Source: Aquabacterium sp. OR-4
GTDB taxonomy: Bacteria; Pseudomonadota; Gammaproteobacteria; Burkholderiales; Burkholderiaceae_C
Assembly: GCF_025290835.2 (NCBI RefSeq)
Contig: NZ_JAOCQD020000004.1
Span: forward strand, 62,001 to 126,000
Direction: 5' to 3'
DNA length: 64,000 bases
In this document: in pieces, positions 45,244-56,370 of the stretch
Layout of the letters: each line of letters starts with the position of its first letter
Position numbering within the stretch: position 1 is the first letter of the stretch
Notes under the pieces: generated by a model
The model's input: the letters and a program-made list of their open reading frames with translations, nothing else
The model's database searches: none
What the model was told of the DNA's origin: nothing
Position numbers and translations under genes: made by a program

Positions 45244-45287
45244 GCACGCGCCGCCTGCCGCCGTGGCAGTTCACAGGCGGCGCGTGC
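45244..45287. other. 14-bp perfect inverted repeat between iorB and the regulator
   Basis: Arms GCACGCGCCGCCTG (45244-45257) and CAGGCGGCGCGTGC (45274-45287) enclose a 16-nt loop. It lies 8 bp after the iorB stop and just before the regulator start. It could be a terminator-like stem without a T run that lowers expression of the activator relative to the enzymes. Confidence 0.6.
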
Positions 45288-45292
45288 CAGCC

Positions 45293-47524
<2,232 letters not shown>

Positions 47525-47562
47525 CATCGCCGGCTCCAGCATTGCCGCGAAAGATGTTCCCC

Positions 47563-47919
47563 ATGTCCCTGGCAGCCTCCATCGTCGTCGCGCTCGTCGG
47601 CCTGATCCATGTCTACATCCTGCTGCTCGAGATGCTGTGGTGGGACACGCCCAAGGGCCACAAGGCCTTCGGCCTGACGCCCGAGTTCGCCGCCGCCAGC
47701 AAGGTGCTGGCGGCCAACCAGGGCCTGTACAACGGCTTCCTGGCCGCCGGCCTGTTCTGGGGCCTGTGGCAGGGCGCGGCCGGCCGGCCGGTGCAGGCCT
47801 TCTTCCTGCTGTGCGTGCTGGTGGCCGGCCTGTACGGTGCGGCCACGGCCAGCCGCCGCATCCTGTTCGTGCAGGCCCTGCCGGCGGCCCTGGGCCTGGC
47901 CCTGCTGGCACTGGCCTGA
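47563..47919 (+). CDS. DUF1304 membrane protein
   Basis: 118 residues with four predicted helices. Family segments: VALVGLIHVYILLLEMLWWD, KVLAANQGLYNGFLAAGLFW and YGAATASRRILFVQALPAAL. Function is not known. ATG 47563 fits the family start; ATG 47554 adds three residues and is also possible. It lies 38 bp after the AcoR-like gene. Confidence 0.85.
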   Translation: MSLAASIVVALVGLIHVYILLLEMLWWDTPKGHKAFGLTPEFAAASKVLAANQGLYNGFLAAGLFWGLWQGAAGRPVQAFFLLCVLVAGLYGAATASRRILFVQALPAALGLALLALA

Positions 47920-47966
47920 CAAGCTGTGAATGAACCTGCTGCGCGGGCCCATGGCGGCCCTGCCTT

Positions 47967-48686
47967 GTGAGTCCCTTGCCCGTCGCCGTGGGCGGGCTGG
48001 GCCAGCTCGGGCCGCTGCTGCGCCACTACGGCCGCGAGGGCGGCCGCCATGTGCACAGCCATGCCCAGGTGCTGTTCGGCCTGGACGGCGCGCTGTGCAT
48101 GGAAGTGGAAGGACGCGATGCGCGGGTCGATGCCAGCAGCGGCCTGATCGTGCCGGCCGGCCAGGTGCACAGCTACCGCGCCGAGGGCCGCGCCCGCGTG
48201 CTGGTGTTCGATTGCGAGCACGCGCCGGCCCTGGCGCGCCTGCGCCGCCTGGCGCCGCCGCCCGGCTGGCGCGAGCGCCTGGCGGAGCAGCCCGCGCACG
48301 GCTTGCTCGAGGCGCTGCTGGGCCAGGCACGCACGTTGGCGCCGCGCCGGCCGATCGATTTCGAGGCGCTGGCCGCACGCATCGATGCCGAGCCGGCCGG
48401 TGACTGGAGCGTGGCCGCGCTGGCCGCCGCCTGCCACCTGAGCCCGCAGCGCCTGCGCGCGCGCTGCGCCGAGGCGCTGGGCTGCTCGCCGCAGCACTTT
48501 GTGCGCCAGCGCCGGCTGGCCCGCGCCGAGCAGTGGCTGCGCGCCGGCCTGGCGCTGGAGGCGGTGGCGCTGCAGGTGGGCTATGGCAGCGCCAGCGCGC
48601 TGTCGGTGGCACTGCGGCGCGAGCGCGGCACCGGCGCACGCCGCCTGCGGGCCGCCGCCACAGGACGAGCGCTGCGCGAAAGTTGA
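47967..48686 (+). CDS. AraC-family regulator with cupin domain
   Basis: 239 residues. An N-terminal cupin (HVHSHAQVLFGLDGALCMEV and SGLIVPAGQVHSYRAEG) senses a ligand, and a C-terminal pair of helix-turn-helix motifs (LAAACHLSPQRLRARCAEAL and VALQVGYGSASALSVALRRE) binds DNA. GTG start at 47967. It immediately precedes an EamA exporter on the same strand and probably controls it. Confidence 0.87.
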   Translation: MSPLPVAVGGLGQLGPLLRHYGREGGRHVHSHAQVLFGLDGALCMEVEGRDARVDASSGLIVPAGQVHSYRAEGRARVLVFDCEHAPALARLRRLAPPPGWRERLAEQPAHGLLEALLGQARTLAPRRPIDFEALAARIDAEPAGDWSVAALAAACHLSPQRLRARCAEALGCSPQHFVRQRRLARAEQWLRAGLALEAVALQVGYGSASALSVALRRERGTGARRLRAAATGRALRES

Positions 48687-48702
48687 GCCCGCCAGCGCCG
48701 CC

Positions 48703-49641
48703 ATGCTGGCCGGCATGTACCCGATCGCTCGTCCCTGGTTGGGCGTGGCCTGTGTCTGTGGCGCGGCCATGCTGTGGGGCACCACCGGCACCGCCCAGGC
48801 GCTGGCCGGTGCCCAGTTGCCCGCGCTGTGGTTTGGCGCGCTGCGCCTGGCCTTTGCCGCGGCCTTCTATGCCATGTTGGCGCTGGCCACCGGGGCCTGG
48901 CGGGCCAGCGCCTGGCGCGGCCTGTCGCCGGCCGCGGCGCTGGGGGCCGGCCTGTGCATGGCGGTCTACAACCTGGCCTTCTTTGCCGGCGTGCGGCTCA
49001 CCGGCGTGGCGGTGGGCACGGCCATCGCCCTGGGCAGCGGGCCGCTGTGGGCCGGGCTGCTGCAGGCCGCGGTGCAGCGGCAGCCGCCGGCGGCGCACTG
49101 GTGGCTGGGCGCGGCGCTGGCGGTGGCCGGTGGCGTGCTGCTGGCCAGCGGCGGGCCGCTGCTGGCGGCCGGGGCTGCGGCGACGCTGCCGATCTCGCTG
49201 CCCGGCATCGCGCTGTGCCTGGTCTCCGGCCTGGCCTACGCCGTCTACAGCCTGCTCAACCAGCGCATGCTGCGGCAGGCTCCGGCGGCGGTGATCACGC
49301 TGTCGGCCTTTGGCGTGGCCGCCTTGCTGGCGCTGCCGGCCGCCGTGTGGCAGGCCGGCCTGCCGGCACCCGATGCGCGTGCGCTGGCGGCCACGGCCTA
49401 CACCGGCGTCGTCACGGCCGGCCTGGCCTACCTGCTCTACAGCCACGCGCTGCACCATGTGAGCCTGGCCACCGGTGTGACGCTGGCGCTGACCGAGCCG
49501 GTGGTGGCCTTCGTGCTGGCCGTGGCCCTGCTGGGCGAGCCGGTGGGCGGCCCGGCGCTGGCCGGGCTGGCGCTGGTGCTGGCCGGCGTGCTGGGCGTGG
49601 TGCGCGCCGAGCTGCGCCGCGGCATTGCGGCCCCGGCCTGA
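48703..49641 (+). CDS. EamA/DMT-family drug-metabolite transporter
   Basis: 312 residues with ten predicted helices in two EamA repeats (WGTTGTAQALAGAQLPALWF and PGIALCLVSGLAYAVYSLLN). The second repeat ends in the usual TEPVVAFVLAVALLGEPVGG segment. It exports a metabolite or amino acid of unknown identity. ATG 48703 chosen; ATG 48715 is in frame. It is 16 bp after the araC-type gene. Confidence 0.88.
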   Translation: MLAGMYPIARPWLGVACVCGAAMLWGTTGTAQALAGAQLPALWFGALRLAFAAAFYAMLALATGAWRASAWRGLSPAAALGAGLCMAVYNLAFFAGVRLTGVAVGTAIALGSGPLWAGLLQAAVQRQPPAAHWWLGAALAVAGGVLLASGGPLLAAGAAATLPISLPGIALCLVSGLAYAVYSLLNQRMLRQAPAAVITLSAFGVAALLALPAAVWQAGLPAPDARALAATAYTGVVTAGLAYLLYSHALHHVSLATGVTLALTEPVVAFVLAVALLGEPVGGPALAGLALVLAGVLGVVRAELRRGIAAPA

Positions 49642-49657
49642 GGGCCTGCCGCGGCCC

Positions 49658-51850
49658 TCAGGGCGCCGGCGGCAGCCAGCGCAGCAGGGTCTGGTACAGG
49701 CTCTCGGGATCCACCGGCTTGGCCAGGTGGTCGTCGATGCCGGCGTCGTGCCAGGCCTGGCGGTCGGGGCCGAAGGCATCGGCGCTCATGATCACGATGG
49801 CCGGGCGCGCGCCGCGCGGCGAGGCGGGCGGCACACCCGGCCCGGCAGCGCCCGACCCGGCAGCGCCCAATCCAGCAGCACCCGGCCCGGCAGCCCCTGG
49901 CGCGCCGGCCGGCGGGCGCAGCCGGCGCGCGGTGGCCAGGCCATCGAGCACCGGCATCTGCGCGCCCAGCAGCAGCAGATCCACCGGCTGGCTGGCGGCC
50001 AGCGCCAGGGCCTGCGCGCCATCACTGGCCAGCAGCACCTCCAGGCCGGCCAGGCGCAGCAGCTCGTAGAGCACGCTCTGGTTGATCGGGTTGTCCTCGG
50101 CCACCAGCACGCGCCGGCCGGCATGGCCACGGCGCAATGCCGCCTCGGCCAGCGCGCGGCCGGTGAGCTGCGCGGCGGCCACCGGCTGCGGCGTGCGCAG
50201 CACCTGCATCAGCAGCCGGTGCAGCGCCGAGGGCAGGACCGGCTTGCTCAGCACGCCCTCGCAGCGCAGGCCGCGCGGCGGCTGCCAGGCCTGCGCCGGC
50301 CCCTCGCCGGACGCCATCAGGATGGCCGGCGGCATGCCATCGCCCAGGGCCTTGCGCAGCGCGCGCAGCGTGGCCAGGCCGTCCAGCGGCTGCATGTCGC
50401 GGTCGATCAGCAGCAGGTCGAAGGGCGTGCCGCGCAGCATCGCCTGCTGCACCACCTGCAGCGCCTCGCGGCCACCCGGCACGCCCAGCACCTGCAGGCC
50501 CAGCTGCCCCAGCTGCCGGCCCAGGCTGGCCAGCGCCTCGGGCAGGTCGTCCACCACCAGGGCGCGCAGGCTCTGCAGGCGCACCGGCTCGTCGGCCTCG
50601 ACCTGGTCGGCGGCGCGCTCCAGCCAGGCGGTGAACCAGAAGCGGCTGCCCTGGCCGGGCGTACTGGCCACGCCCACCTCACCGCCCATCAGCTGCGCCA
50701 GATGGCGCGTGAGCAGCAGGCCCAGGCCAGAGCCGGCCGGCCGGGCGCGGTGCTCGTCGGCCGGCGCATCGCCATCAAACAAGCGGGCCTGGGCCGCAGG
50801 CGCGATGCCCCGGCCGGTGTCGCGCACCTCCAGGCGCAGCAGCACGCGTGCGCCGGCCTCGCGCAGCAGCTCGCCGTGCAGGCGCACCGAGCCCTGGGTG
50901 GTGAACTTCACCCCGTTCGACAGCAGGTGCAGCAACGCCTGGCGCAGCCGCTGGGCGTCGCCGCGCAGGCGCCGCGGCAGCCCATGGGTGTCGAGCACCA
51001 GCTCCAGGCCCTTGCCCTGCGCCTGGCTGGCCAGCTGCTCGAAGCAGGCGCTGAACATCGCGTCGAGCGCAAACTCGGCCGGCTCGAGCTGCAGGCGGCC
51101 GGACTCGATGCGCGAGAGGTCTTGCAGGTCGTTGATCAGCTGCATCAGCCGGCGTGCCGCCGCATCCACCTGGCCCAGGCGCTCGCGCTGCAGCGGATCG
51201 CGGTTGTCGCGGGCCATCAGATGGTTCAGGCCGACGATGGCATGCATCGGCGTGCGGATCTCGTGGCCGATGTTCGACAGGAACGCGCTGCGCGCGCGGC
51301 TGGCGGCCTCGGCGCGCCGCAGCGCCTGGCGCAGCACGATCTCGCGCATGGCCGCATGGGCCAGCTCGCCGAGCAGCGCGATGTCCTGCTCGCGCCATTG
51401 GCGCGGCGCGAAGTCCACCGCGCAGAAGCTGCCCAGGCACAGGCCGTCGTCGGTGATCAGGGGCACGCCGGCATAGGCCCGGATGCCCAGCGAACGCACC
51501 GTGGGCACCTCGCGAAAGCCCGGATAGGCGGTGACATCGTCGAGCACCAGCGGGCCCTCGCACACCAGGCCGAAGTGGCAGAAGGTGCGGCCCTCGAGCT
51601 GGCGCACGCTGGCCAGCGGCTCCGCAAAACCGCTGTGGCTCTTGTAGAAATCGCGGCCCTCGTCCACCAGGGTCATGAACGACACCGGCGCGCCGATGAG
51701 GCGCGTGGCCAGGCGGGTCAGGCGGTCGAAGCTGTCTTCGGCCGGCGTGTCGAGCAGCTCGGTGGCCCGCACCGCGGCCAGCCGCGAAACGTGGGTGATG
51801 ACTGCCTGCAGGGTGGCGTCGTCGGCAGCGCGTGGGGGAGGTACAAGCAT
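49658..51850 (-). CDS. Hybrid histidine kinase (GAF-HisKA-HATPase-REC-REC)
   Basis: 730 residues with no membrane helix. GAF domain (residues ~25-165, VSFMTLVDEGRDFYKSHSGF), phospho-His in NIGHEIRTPMHAIVG (~200), ATPase boxes LSNGVKFT, DTGRGI and GSGLGLLLTRHLAQL. REC1 keeps its Asp (LLIDRDMQPLDG). REC2 starts correctly (VLVAEDNPINQSVLYELLRL) but has Gly at the phospho-acceptor position (LLLLGAQMPVLDG), and its beta4 is preceded by a GAAGP/GAAGL pentapeptide repeat. ATG 51850 chosen over GTG 51862. It is monocistronic; no separate output protein is adjacent. Confidence 0.9.
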   Translation of the reverse strand: MLVPPPRAADDATLQAVITHVSRLAAVRATELLDTPAEDSFDRLTRLATRLIGAPVSFMTLVDEGRDFYKSHSGFAEPLASVRQLEGRTFCHFGLVCEGPLVLDDVTAYPGFREVPTVRSLGIRAYAGVPLITDDGLCLGSFCAVDFAPRQWREQDIALLGELAHAAMREIVLRQALRRAEAASRARSAFLSNIGHEIRTPMHAIVGLNHLMARDNRDPLQRERLGQVDAAARRLMQLINDLQDLSRIESGRLQLEPAEFALDAMFSACFEQLASQAQGKGLELVLDTHGLPRRLRGDAQRLRQALLHLLSNGVKFTTQGSVRLHGELLREAGARVLLRLEVRDTGRGIAPAAQARLFDGDAPADEHRARPAGSGLGLLLTRHLAQLMGGEVGVASTPGQGSRFWFTAWLERAADQVEADEPVRLQSLRALVVDDLPEALASLGRQLGQLGLQVLGVPGGREALQVVQQAMLRGTPFDLLLIDRDMQPLDGLATLRALRKALGDGMPPAILMASGEGPAQAWQPPRGLRCEGVLSKPVLPSALHRLLMQVLRTPQPVAAAQLTGRALAEAALRRGHAGRRVLVAEDNPINQSVLYELLRLAGLEVLLASDGAQALALAASQPVDLLLLGAQMPVLDGLATARRLRPPAGAPGAAGPGAAGLGAAGSGAAGPGVPPASPRGARPAIVIMSADAFGPDRQAWHDAGIDDHLAKPVDPESLYQTLLRWLPPAP

Positions 51851-51974
51851 GGCGGCGCGCACAAGGCCTCGGTGGGGCCACAGGCCGCGGCCAGCGGTGG
51901 CCGCACGATGCGCAGGGACCGCGGCGGATGATAGCGGCAGCTCAGAGGGTGCCTCTCATTTCGGGGACACCCTC

Positions 51975-52970
51975 TCAGTCGGGCTTGATCTTCGCCCGCG
52001 CCACCACCGCCTTCCAGCGCTGCTGCTCCAGCGCGATGAACTTCGCAAACTCGGCCGGCGTGTTGCCCACGGCCATGGCGGCGTCGCCATTCAGGCGCTC
52101 CACGGTGGCCGGCGCGCGCACCGCGGCCACGGCGGCGGTGGCCAGGCGGTCGGCGGCGGGCTGCGGCAGCGAGGCCGGCGCCAGCAGGCCGTACCACTGG
52201 GTCATCTCGAAGCCGGCAAAGCCCTGCTCGGCCACCGTGGGCACATCGGGCAGCTGGGCCAGGCGCTGCGTGGTGCCGGTGGCCAGGCAGCGCAGCTTGC
52301 CGGCGTGGATGAACTGCATCACCGCCGGGGCGCCCACCGAGGCCACATCCAGCCGGCCGGCCAGCAGGTCGGTGAGCTGCGGGCCGGTGCCGCGGTAGGG
52401 CACATGCAGCATGAAGGTCTCGCTGGCCATCTTCAGGTATTCCATCGCCAGATGGCCGGCGCTGCCGTTGCCGGCCGAGCCATAGTTGAGCTTGCCCGGG
52501 TTCTTTCTGGCAAAGGCGATCAGCTCGCGCAGGTTCTTCACCGGCAGGTCGGGGCGCACCAGGTACAGGCTGGGCACCTTGGCCAGCAGCGAGATCGGGC
52601 GGAAGTCCTTGTTCGGGTCGTAGGGCAGCTTGTCGAAGATGTACGGGTTGACCGCCAGCGTGCCGATGTGGCCCAGGATCAGCGTGTGCTGGTCGTCGGC
52701 GCGCGCCACCTCCTGCATGGCCACGTTGCCGGCGGCGCCGGGCTTGTTCTCGACGTACACGCTCTGGCCCAGCTGGCGGCCCAGCTCGAGCGCGGTGCTG
52801 CGCGCCACGATCTCCGAGCTGCCGCCCGGCGCAAAGGGCACCACAAGGCGGACGGGCTTGGCGGGCCAGGCCTGGGCACGCGCCAGGCCCGGCAGCGCCA
52901 GGCCGGCGCCGGTGGCCGTCACATGGGCCAGCCACTGGCGGCGTGAGCTGATCGGATGGGCGGGCTTCAT
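51975..52970 (-). CDS. Bug/TctC-family periplasmic binding protein
   Basis: 331 residues with a Tat-like signal (SSRRQWLAHVTATGAGLALP, cut near ARAQ). Family blocks: RLVVPFAPGGSSEIVAR, VENKPGAAGNVA, LNYGSAGNGSAGHLAMEYLK and HVPYRGTGPQLTDLLAGRLD. Such proteins bind carboxylates or related ligands and are far more numerous than their membrane partners in Burkholderiales; no TctA/TctB is present here. GGAG precedes the ATG. It is the third gene of a minus-strand group with an amidohydrolase and another Bug protein. Confidence 0.9.
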   Translation of the reverse strand: MKPAHPISSRRQWLAHVTATGAGLALPGLARAQAWPAKPVRLVVPFAPGGSSEIVARSTALELGRQLGQSVYVENKPGAAGNVAMQEVARADDQHTLILGHIGTLAVNPYIFDKLPYDPNKDFRPISLLAKVPSLYLVRPDLPVKNLRELIAFARKNPGKLNYGSAGNGSAGHLAMEYLKMASETFMLHVPYRGTGPQLTDLLAGRLDVASVGAPAVMQFIHAGKLRCLATGTTQRLAQLPDVPTVAEQGFAGFEMTQWYGLLAPASLPQPAADRLATAAVAAVRAPATVERLNGDAAMAVGNTPAEFAKFIALEQQRWKAVVARAKIKPD

Positions 52971-53001
52971 GGGCAGGTCTCCTTGGGTCAGGGGTCTTGG
53001 G

Positions 53002-53970
53002 TCAACGGTAGAGCGCGGCGGCGCCCTGGTGCAGCACACGGTGGGCGGCCAGGGGGCCCAGGGCCGCGCGCAGCGGATCGAGCACCGCGGCATAGGCCGG
53101 CAGACGATCAGGGGCAAAGCTGGTGTGCGGCCAGTCGGAGCCCCACACCAGGCGCGGGCCGAACAGCGCGGCGGCGCGGCGGATGGCCGGCCACAACAGG
53201 GCATAGGGCGCGTGGGGCGCGGTGGATGGCGGCACGGGCGCCTCAGGCTGCGCGGGTGCCACGGGCTGCGCCGGCCCGGCGGCGGCGGCGCCCAGGCGAT
53301 ACCAGCCCGACAGCTTGAGCCAGGCGCCGCCCTCGGCCAGGGCCTGCGCGGCGGCCCAGGCCGGGTGCTCGTCGGCCAGGCCGGCATGCAGGCCGGCCAG
53401 GTGGTCGAGCACGAAGCACAGGCCGGTATCGGCCTGCCAGCGCGGCAGCATGGGCAGGGTGTCGGCCGTGACGTACCACTGCACATGCCAGCCGCGCGCG
53501 CGCAGGCGCGGCGCCAGGTGCTGCAGCTCGGCCGCCAGGGCCTGCGGCGCAGCGCCGTGGCCGGCCGGCGACACGCAGTTGAAGCGCACGCCGCGCACGC
53601 CGGCGGCGTGAAGCTGGTCGAGCGCCGCATCGCCGACATCGGGCGCCACCACCGCCACACCGCGGTGGCGGCCACCACCGGCCTGCAGCGCGCGCAGCAT
53701 CAGCGTGTTGTCACAGCCGTAGACGCTGGGCTGCACCAGCACCAGGTGGCCCACACCATGCTGCGCGGCCAGCGCCTCGATCTGCGGCAGCGGCCGGTGC
53801 ACCGGCTGGTAGTGGCCGGGGCGCACCGGCTGTGCGGCATCGAACACGTGCACATGGCAGTCCCAGCCGCCGGGCAGGGCGTTGCCGGCCCCGCCGTGGG
53901 CCCCATCGGCCATGGCGGGCAGATCGGGCGCGGTGGCCTGCGGCGACGGCGGCGCAGGCACCTCACTCAC
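53002..53970 (-). CDS. Amidohydrolase 2 family (dicarboxylic lactone hydrolase-like)
   Basis: 322 residues, TIM barrel. The metal-binding start DCHVHVFDAA, later FVLDHLAG, and the catalytic Asp in LVWGSDWPHTSF follow the 2-pyrone-4,6-dicarboxylate hydrolase group. An insert (APAQPEAPVPPSTAPHAP) interrupts the barrel near residue 245. Start GTG 53970 overlaps the stop of the upstream Bug gene by 8 bp (GTGAGTGA), so they are translationally coupled. It would hydrolyse a lactone or cyclic carboxylate taken up via the Bug proteins. Confidence 0.85.
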   Translation of the reverse strand: MSEVPAPPSPQATAPDLPAMADGAHGGAGNALPGGWDCHVHVFDAAQPVRPGHYQPVHRPLPQIEALAAQHGVGHLVLVQPSVYGCDNTLMLRALQAGGGRHRGVAVVAPDVGDAALDQLHAAGVRGVRFNCVSPAGHGAAPQALAAELQHLAPRLRARGWHVQWYVTADTLPMLPRWQADTGLCFVLDHLAGLHAGLADEHPAWAAAQALAEGGAWLKLSGWYRLGAAAAGPAQPVAPAQPEAPVPPSTAPHAPYALLWPAIRRAAALFGPRLVWGSDWPHTSFAPDRLPAYAAVLDPLRAALGPLAAHRVLHQGAAALYR

Positions 53971-54955
53971 GGGTGATGCGCCGCTCGCGCACCACGCGCG
54001 CCCACAGCGCCTGCTGCTGCTTCAAAAACCCGCCGGCCTCGGCCTCGCCGCCGCCAAACACCTCGCCGCCCAGCGCACGCACGCGGCCCAGCAGCTCTGG
54101 CTCGGCCATGGCCTTGCGCAGCGCCGCGGCCAGCCGCGCGCGCACCGGCGCCGGCACGCCGGCGGGCGCCAGCAGCGGGTTCCATTCCAGCACCTCGTAG
54201 CCCTTCAGGCCGGCCTCGTCCAGCGAGGGCAGATCGGGCAGCACACGCGAGCGCAGCCGCGAGCTCACCGCCAGCGCGCGCAGGCGGCCCGACTGGATGT
54301 GGCCCAGCGACGAGGCCAGGTTGGCGAAGAACAGCGGCACCTGGCCGCCCATCACGTCGTTGAGCGCCGGGCCGCCGCCGCGGTAGGGGATGTGCAGCAT
54401 CTCCACCCGCGCCATGGCCTCGAACAGCGCGCCGGCCAGGTGCTGGGCCGAGCCATTGCCCGACGAGGCATAGGCCAGCTTGCCCGGCTGGGCACGCGCC
54501 AGGCGCAGCACATCGGCCAGCGTGCGCGCCTCGAAGCCGGGCGTGCAGACCAGCACATTGGGAAACAGCGCCAGCACGCCCAGCGGCGCAAAGGCCGTGG
54601 CCGGCTCGTACGGCAGCTTGTCGAACAGCGCCGGGTTGACCGCGTACGACGAGGCATCCAGCAGCAGCAGCGAGCCATCGACCGGCCCGCGCGCCACCTG
54701 GGCGGCGGCCAGCGTGCCGCTGGCACCGGGCTTGTTCTCCACCACCACCGGCTGGCCCAGCGCCTCGGCCATGCGCGGGGCGATCAGGCGCGCCATCACA
54801 TCGGCACCACCGCCGGCCGGGTAGCTCACCAGCAGCGTGATCGGCTTGCCGGCGGCGATGTCGCCAGCGGCCAGCACGGGCGCCGCCGGCGCGGCCAGCA
54901 GGCCGGCGCCGGCCGCCAGCAGCGCGCGGCGAGTGGGGGCATGGGCTCGGGTCAT
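53963..54955 (-). CDS. Bug/TctC-family periplasmic binding protein
   Basis: 330 residues with an Arg-Arg signal (TRRALLAAGAGLLAAPAAPV). Family blocks: LLVSYPAGGGADVMARLIAP, VENKPGASGTLAAAQVARG, LAYASSGNGSAQHLAGALFE and HIPYRGGGPALNDVMGGQVP. It is the first structural gene after the GntR regulator (8-bp gap) and overlaps the amidohydrolase. It differs enough from the neighbouring Bug protein to suggest a different ligand. Confidence 0.9.
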   Translation of the reverse strand: MTRAHAPTRRALLAAGAGLLAAPAAPVLAAGDIAAGKPITLLVSYPAGGGADVMARLIAPRMAEALGQPVVVENKPGASGTLAAAQVARGPVDGSLLLLDASSYAVNPALFDKLPYEPATAFAPLGVLALFPNVLVCTPGFEARTLADVLRLARAQPGKLAYASSGNGSAQHLAGALFEAMARVEMLHIPYRGGGPALNDVMGGQVPLFFANLASSLGHIQSGRLRALAVSSRLRSRVLPDLPSLDEAGLKGYEVLEWNPLLAPAGVPAPVRARLAAALRKAMAEPELLGRVRALGGEVFGGGEAEAGGFLKQQQALWARVVRERRITRE

Positions 54956-54963
54956 GGGGGTCC

Positions 54964-55698
54964 TCAGGTGATGGCCACGGTGTAGTGGAAGGCGTTGGCA
55001 TCGCCCAGCGAGGCGCGCCATTCAACGCAGCGGCCGGCCAGATCAAAGGCCTGGCGCTGCACCCGCGCGCAGGGGTGGCCGGCCGGCAGGCGCAGCGAAC
55101 GGGCCTGGGCGGCGCCCAGGCTGCCAAAGCCGATGCTGTCGACCGCGCGGTGCACGTGCACGCCGCAGCGCTCGGCAAACAGCGGGTAGAGCAGGTCGCC
55201 CCAGGCCGCGGCGTCGCCCTCGGCCAGCGGCGCAAACAGCGGCAGCGGCAGCCAGATCTCCTCATGCAGCACCGGCTGGCCGCCCAGGCTGCGCAGGCGC
55301 CTCAGGCGCAGCGCCGGCTCGCCGGGGCCGCTGCCCAGCGCGCGCGCCACCTCGGCCGGCGCGGCCAGCGTGTCACGCGCCAGGATGCGCGAGCGCGGCG
55401 CCTCGCCACGCGCCGCGCCAAAGCGGAAGAAGCGCAGCATCGGCGCGCCGCTGAGGCCCTGGCGCACAAAGGTGCCGCGGCCATGCACACGCTCGACCAG
55501 GCCCTGCTCGGCCAGCAGCTCCAGCGCCCGGCGCATGGTGCCCAGCGCCACGCCATGCTCGGCGGCCAGCGTCTGCTCGGCCGGGATGGCACTGCCCGGC
55601 GGCCACTCGCCACCCACGATGCGCGCCCGCATGGCCGCCGCCAGCGCGGCGTAGCGGCTCTGGCCGGGTTCGGAGTCGACAAGGCGAACGGATGACAT
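54964..55698 (-). CDS. GntR-family regulator, HutC/UTRA type
   Basis: 244 residues: N-terminal winged helix (AIPAEQTLAAEHGVALGTMR, then ERVHGRGTFVR) and a C-terminal UTRA domain. It heads the minus-strand operon with the Bug and amidohydrolase genes and is probably its repressor. The ATG at 55698 lies directly against a perfect operator palindrome (55699-55722), leaving no room for a ribosome-binding site. Confidence 0.88.
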   Translation of the reverse strand: MSSVRLVDSEPGQSRYAALAAAMRARIVGGEWPPGSAIPAEQTLAAEHGVALGTMRRALELLAEQGLVERVHGRGTFVRQGLSGAPMLRFFRFGAARGEAPRSRILARDTLAAPAEVARALGSGPGEPALRLRRLRSLGGQPVLHEEIWLPLPLFAPLAEGDAAAWGDLLYPLFAERCGVHVHRAVDSIGFGSLGAAQARSLRLPAGHPCARVQRQAFDLAGRCVEWRASLGDANAFHYTVAIT

Positions 55699-55722
55699 CT
55701 CTAGTCCTCTATAGGACTAGAG
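55699..55722 (-). promoter_or_regulatory. GntR operator/promoter, perfect palindrome
   Basis: CTCTAGTCCT and AGGACTAGAG enclose CTAT: 10-bp arms, 24 bp in total. Read on the minus strand, the centre provides a TATAGA -10 element whose start site would fall at or within a few bases of the gntR ATG. Confidence 0.78.
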
Positions 55723-55848
55723 TATCCGCCGCTGACTGCTGCGCCGGCCTCGGGATGAACCCGGGGCCGGGACACGGCGGCGAAGACCCGGCGCGCCAGC
55801 CTGCACCGCGAGATGCCTGCCGGCAAGCCGCGGCAGGCCTCGCTGCGC

Positions 55849-56364
55849 CTATGCGGGGCGCGACCGCCTGACCCGCTGCCAAACGCTGAACACCTCGTCC
55901 AGCGGGCCGCTGTGGGCCTGGGAGGGGCCTGGCGGCAGGCGCGCCTGACGCGGCGCCAGGCGGCCCTGCGGCGCACTCAGCACGCCCTGGGCCGCCGCCT
56001 TCAGCAGGCGCTGGAACGACGGGCAGGCGGCATGATCCAGGGCGGGGCATGCCGCCGCATGGCGCAGCCCCTCGCTCAGGGCCTGCAGCCCGCGCAGCAT
56101 GGCATCGATCTCGTCGGCCCGGGCGGCGAGCCGGGCGCGGTCAATCTGCAACTGGCCCTCGGGCGTGAACATGGCGCGGATCTCATCCAGCGAGAAGCCG
56201 GCAGCCTGCCCCAGCGCAATCAGCGCCAACTGATCCAGCACGACTGGCGCATAGCGGCGCCGTGCACCGCCATGGGCCAGCGGTCGGATCAGGCCCTTGC
56301 GCTCATAGAAGCGCAAGGCCGACGCCGCCACGCCCGAGCGCTTTGCCACTTCAGAGATGTCCAT
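55849..56364 (-). CDS. MerR-family regulator (SoxR-like)
   Basis: 171 residues: MerR winged helix (MDISEVAKRSGVAASALRFY, ERKGLIRP), a dimerisation helix, and CPALDHAACPSF, a two-Cys segment resembling the sensor region of MerR/SoxR-like proteins but without four SoxR cysteines. It is divergent from a DUF2938 gene across a MerR-type promoter. The 126 bp between it and the GntR operator show nothing. Confidence 0.86.
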   Translation of the reverse strand: MDISEVAKRSGVAASALRFYERKGLIRPLAHGGARRRYAPVVLDQLALIALGQAAGFSLDEIRAMFTPEGQLQIDRARLAARADEIDAMLRGLQALSEGLRHAAACPALDHAACPSFQRLLKAAAQGVLSAPQGRLAPRQARLPPGPSQAHSGPLDEVFSVWQRVRRSRPA

Positions 56365-56370
56365 GCGCGC

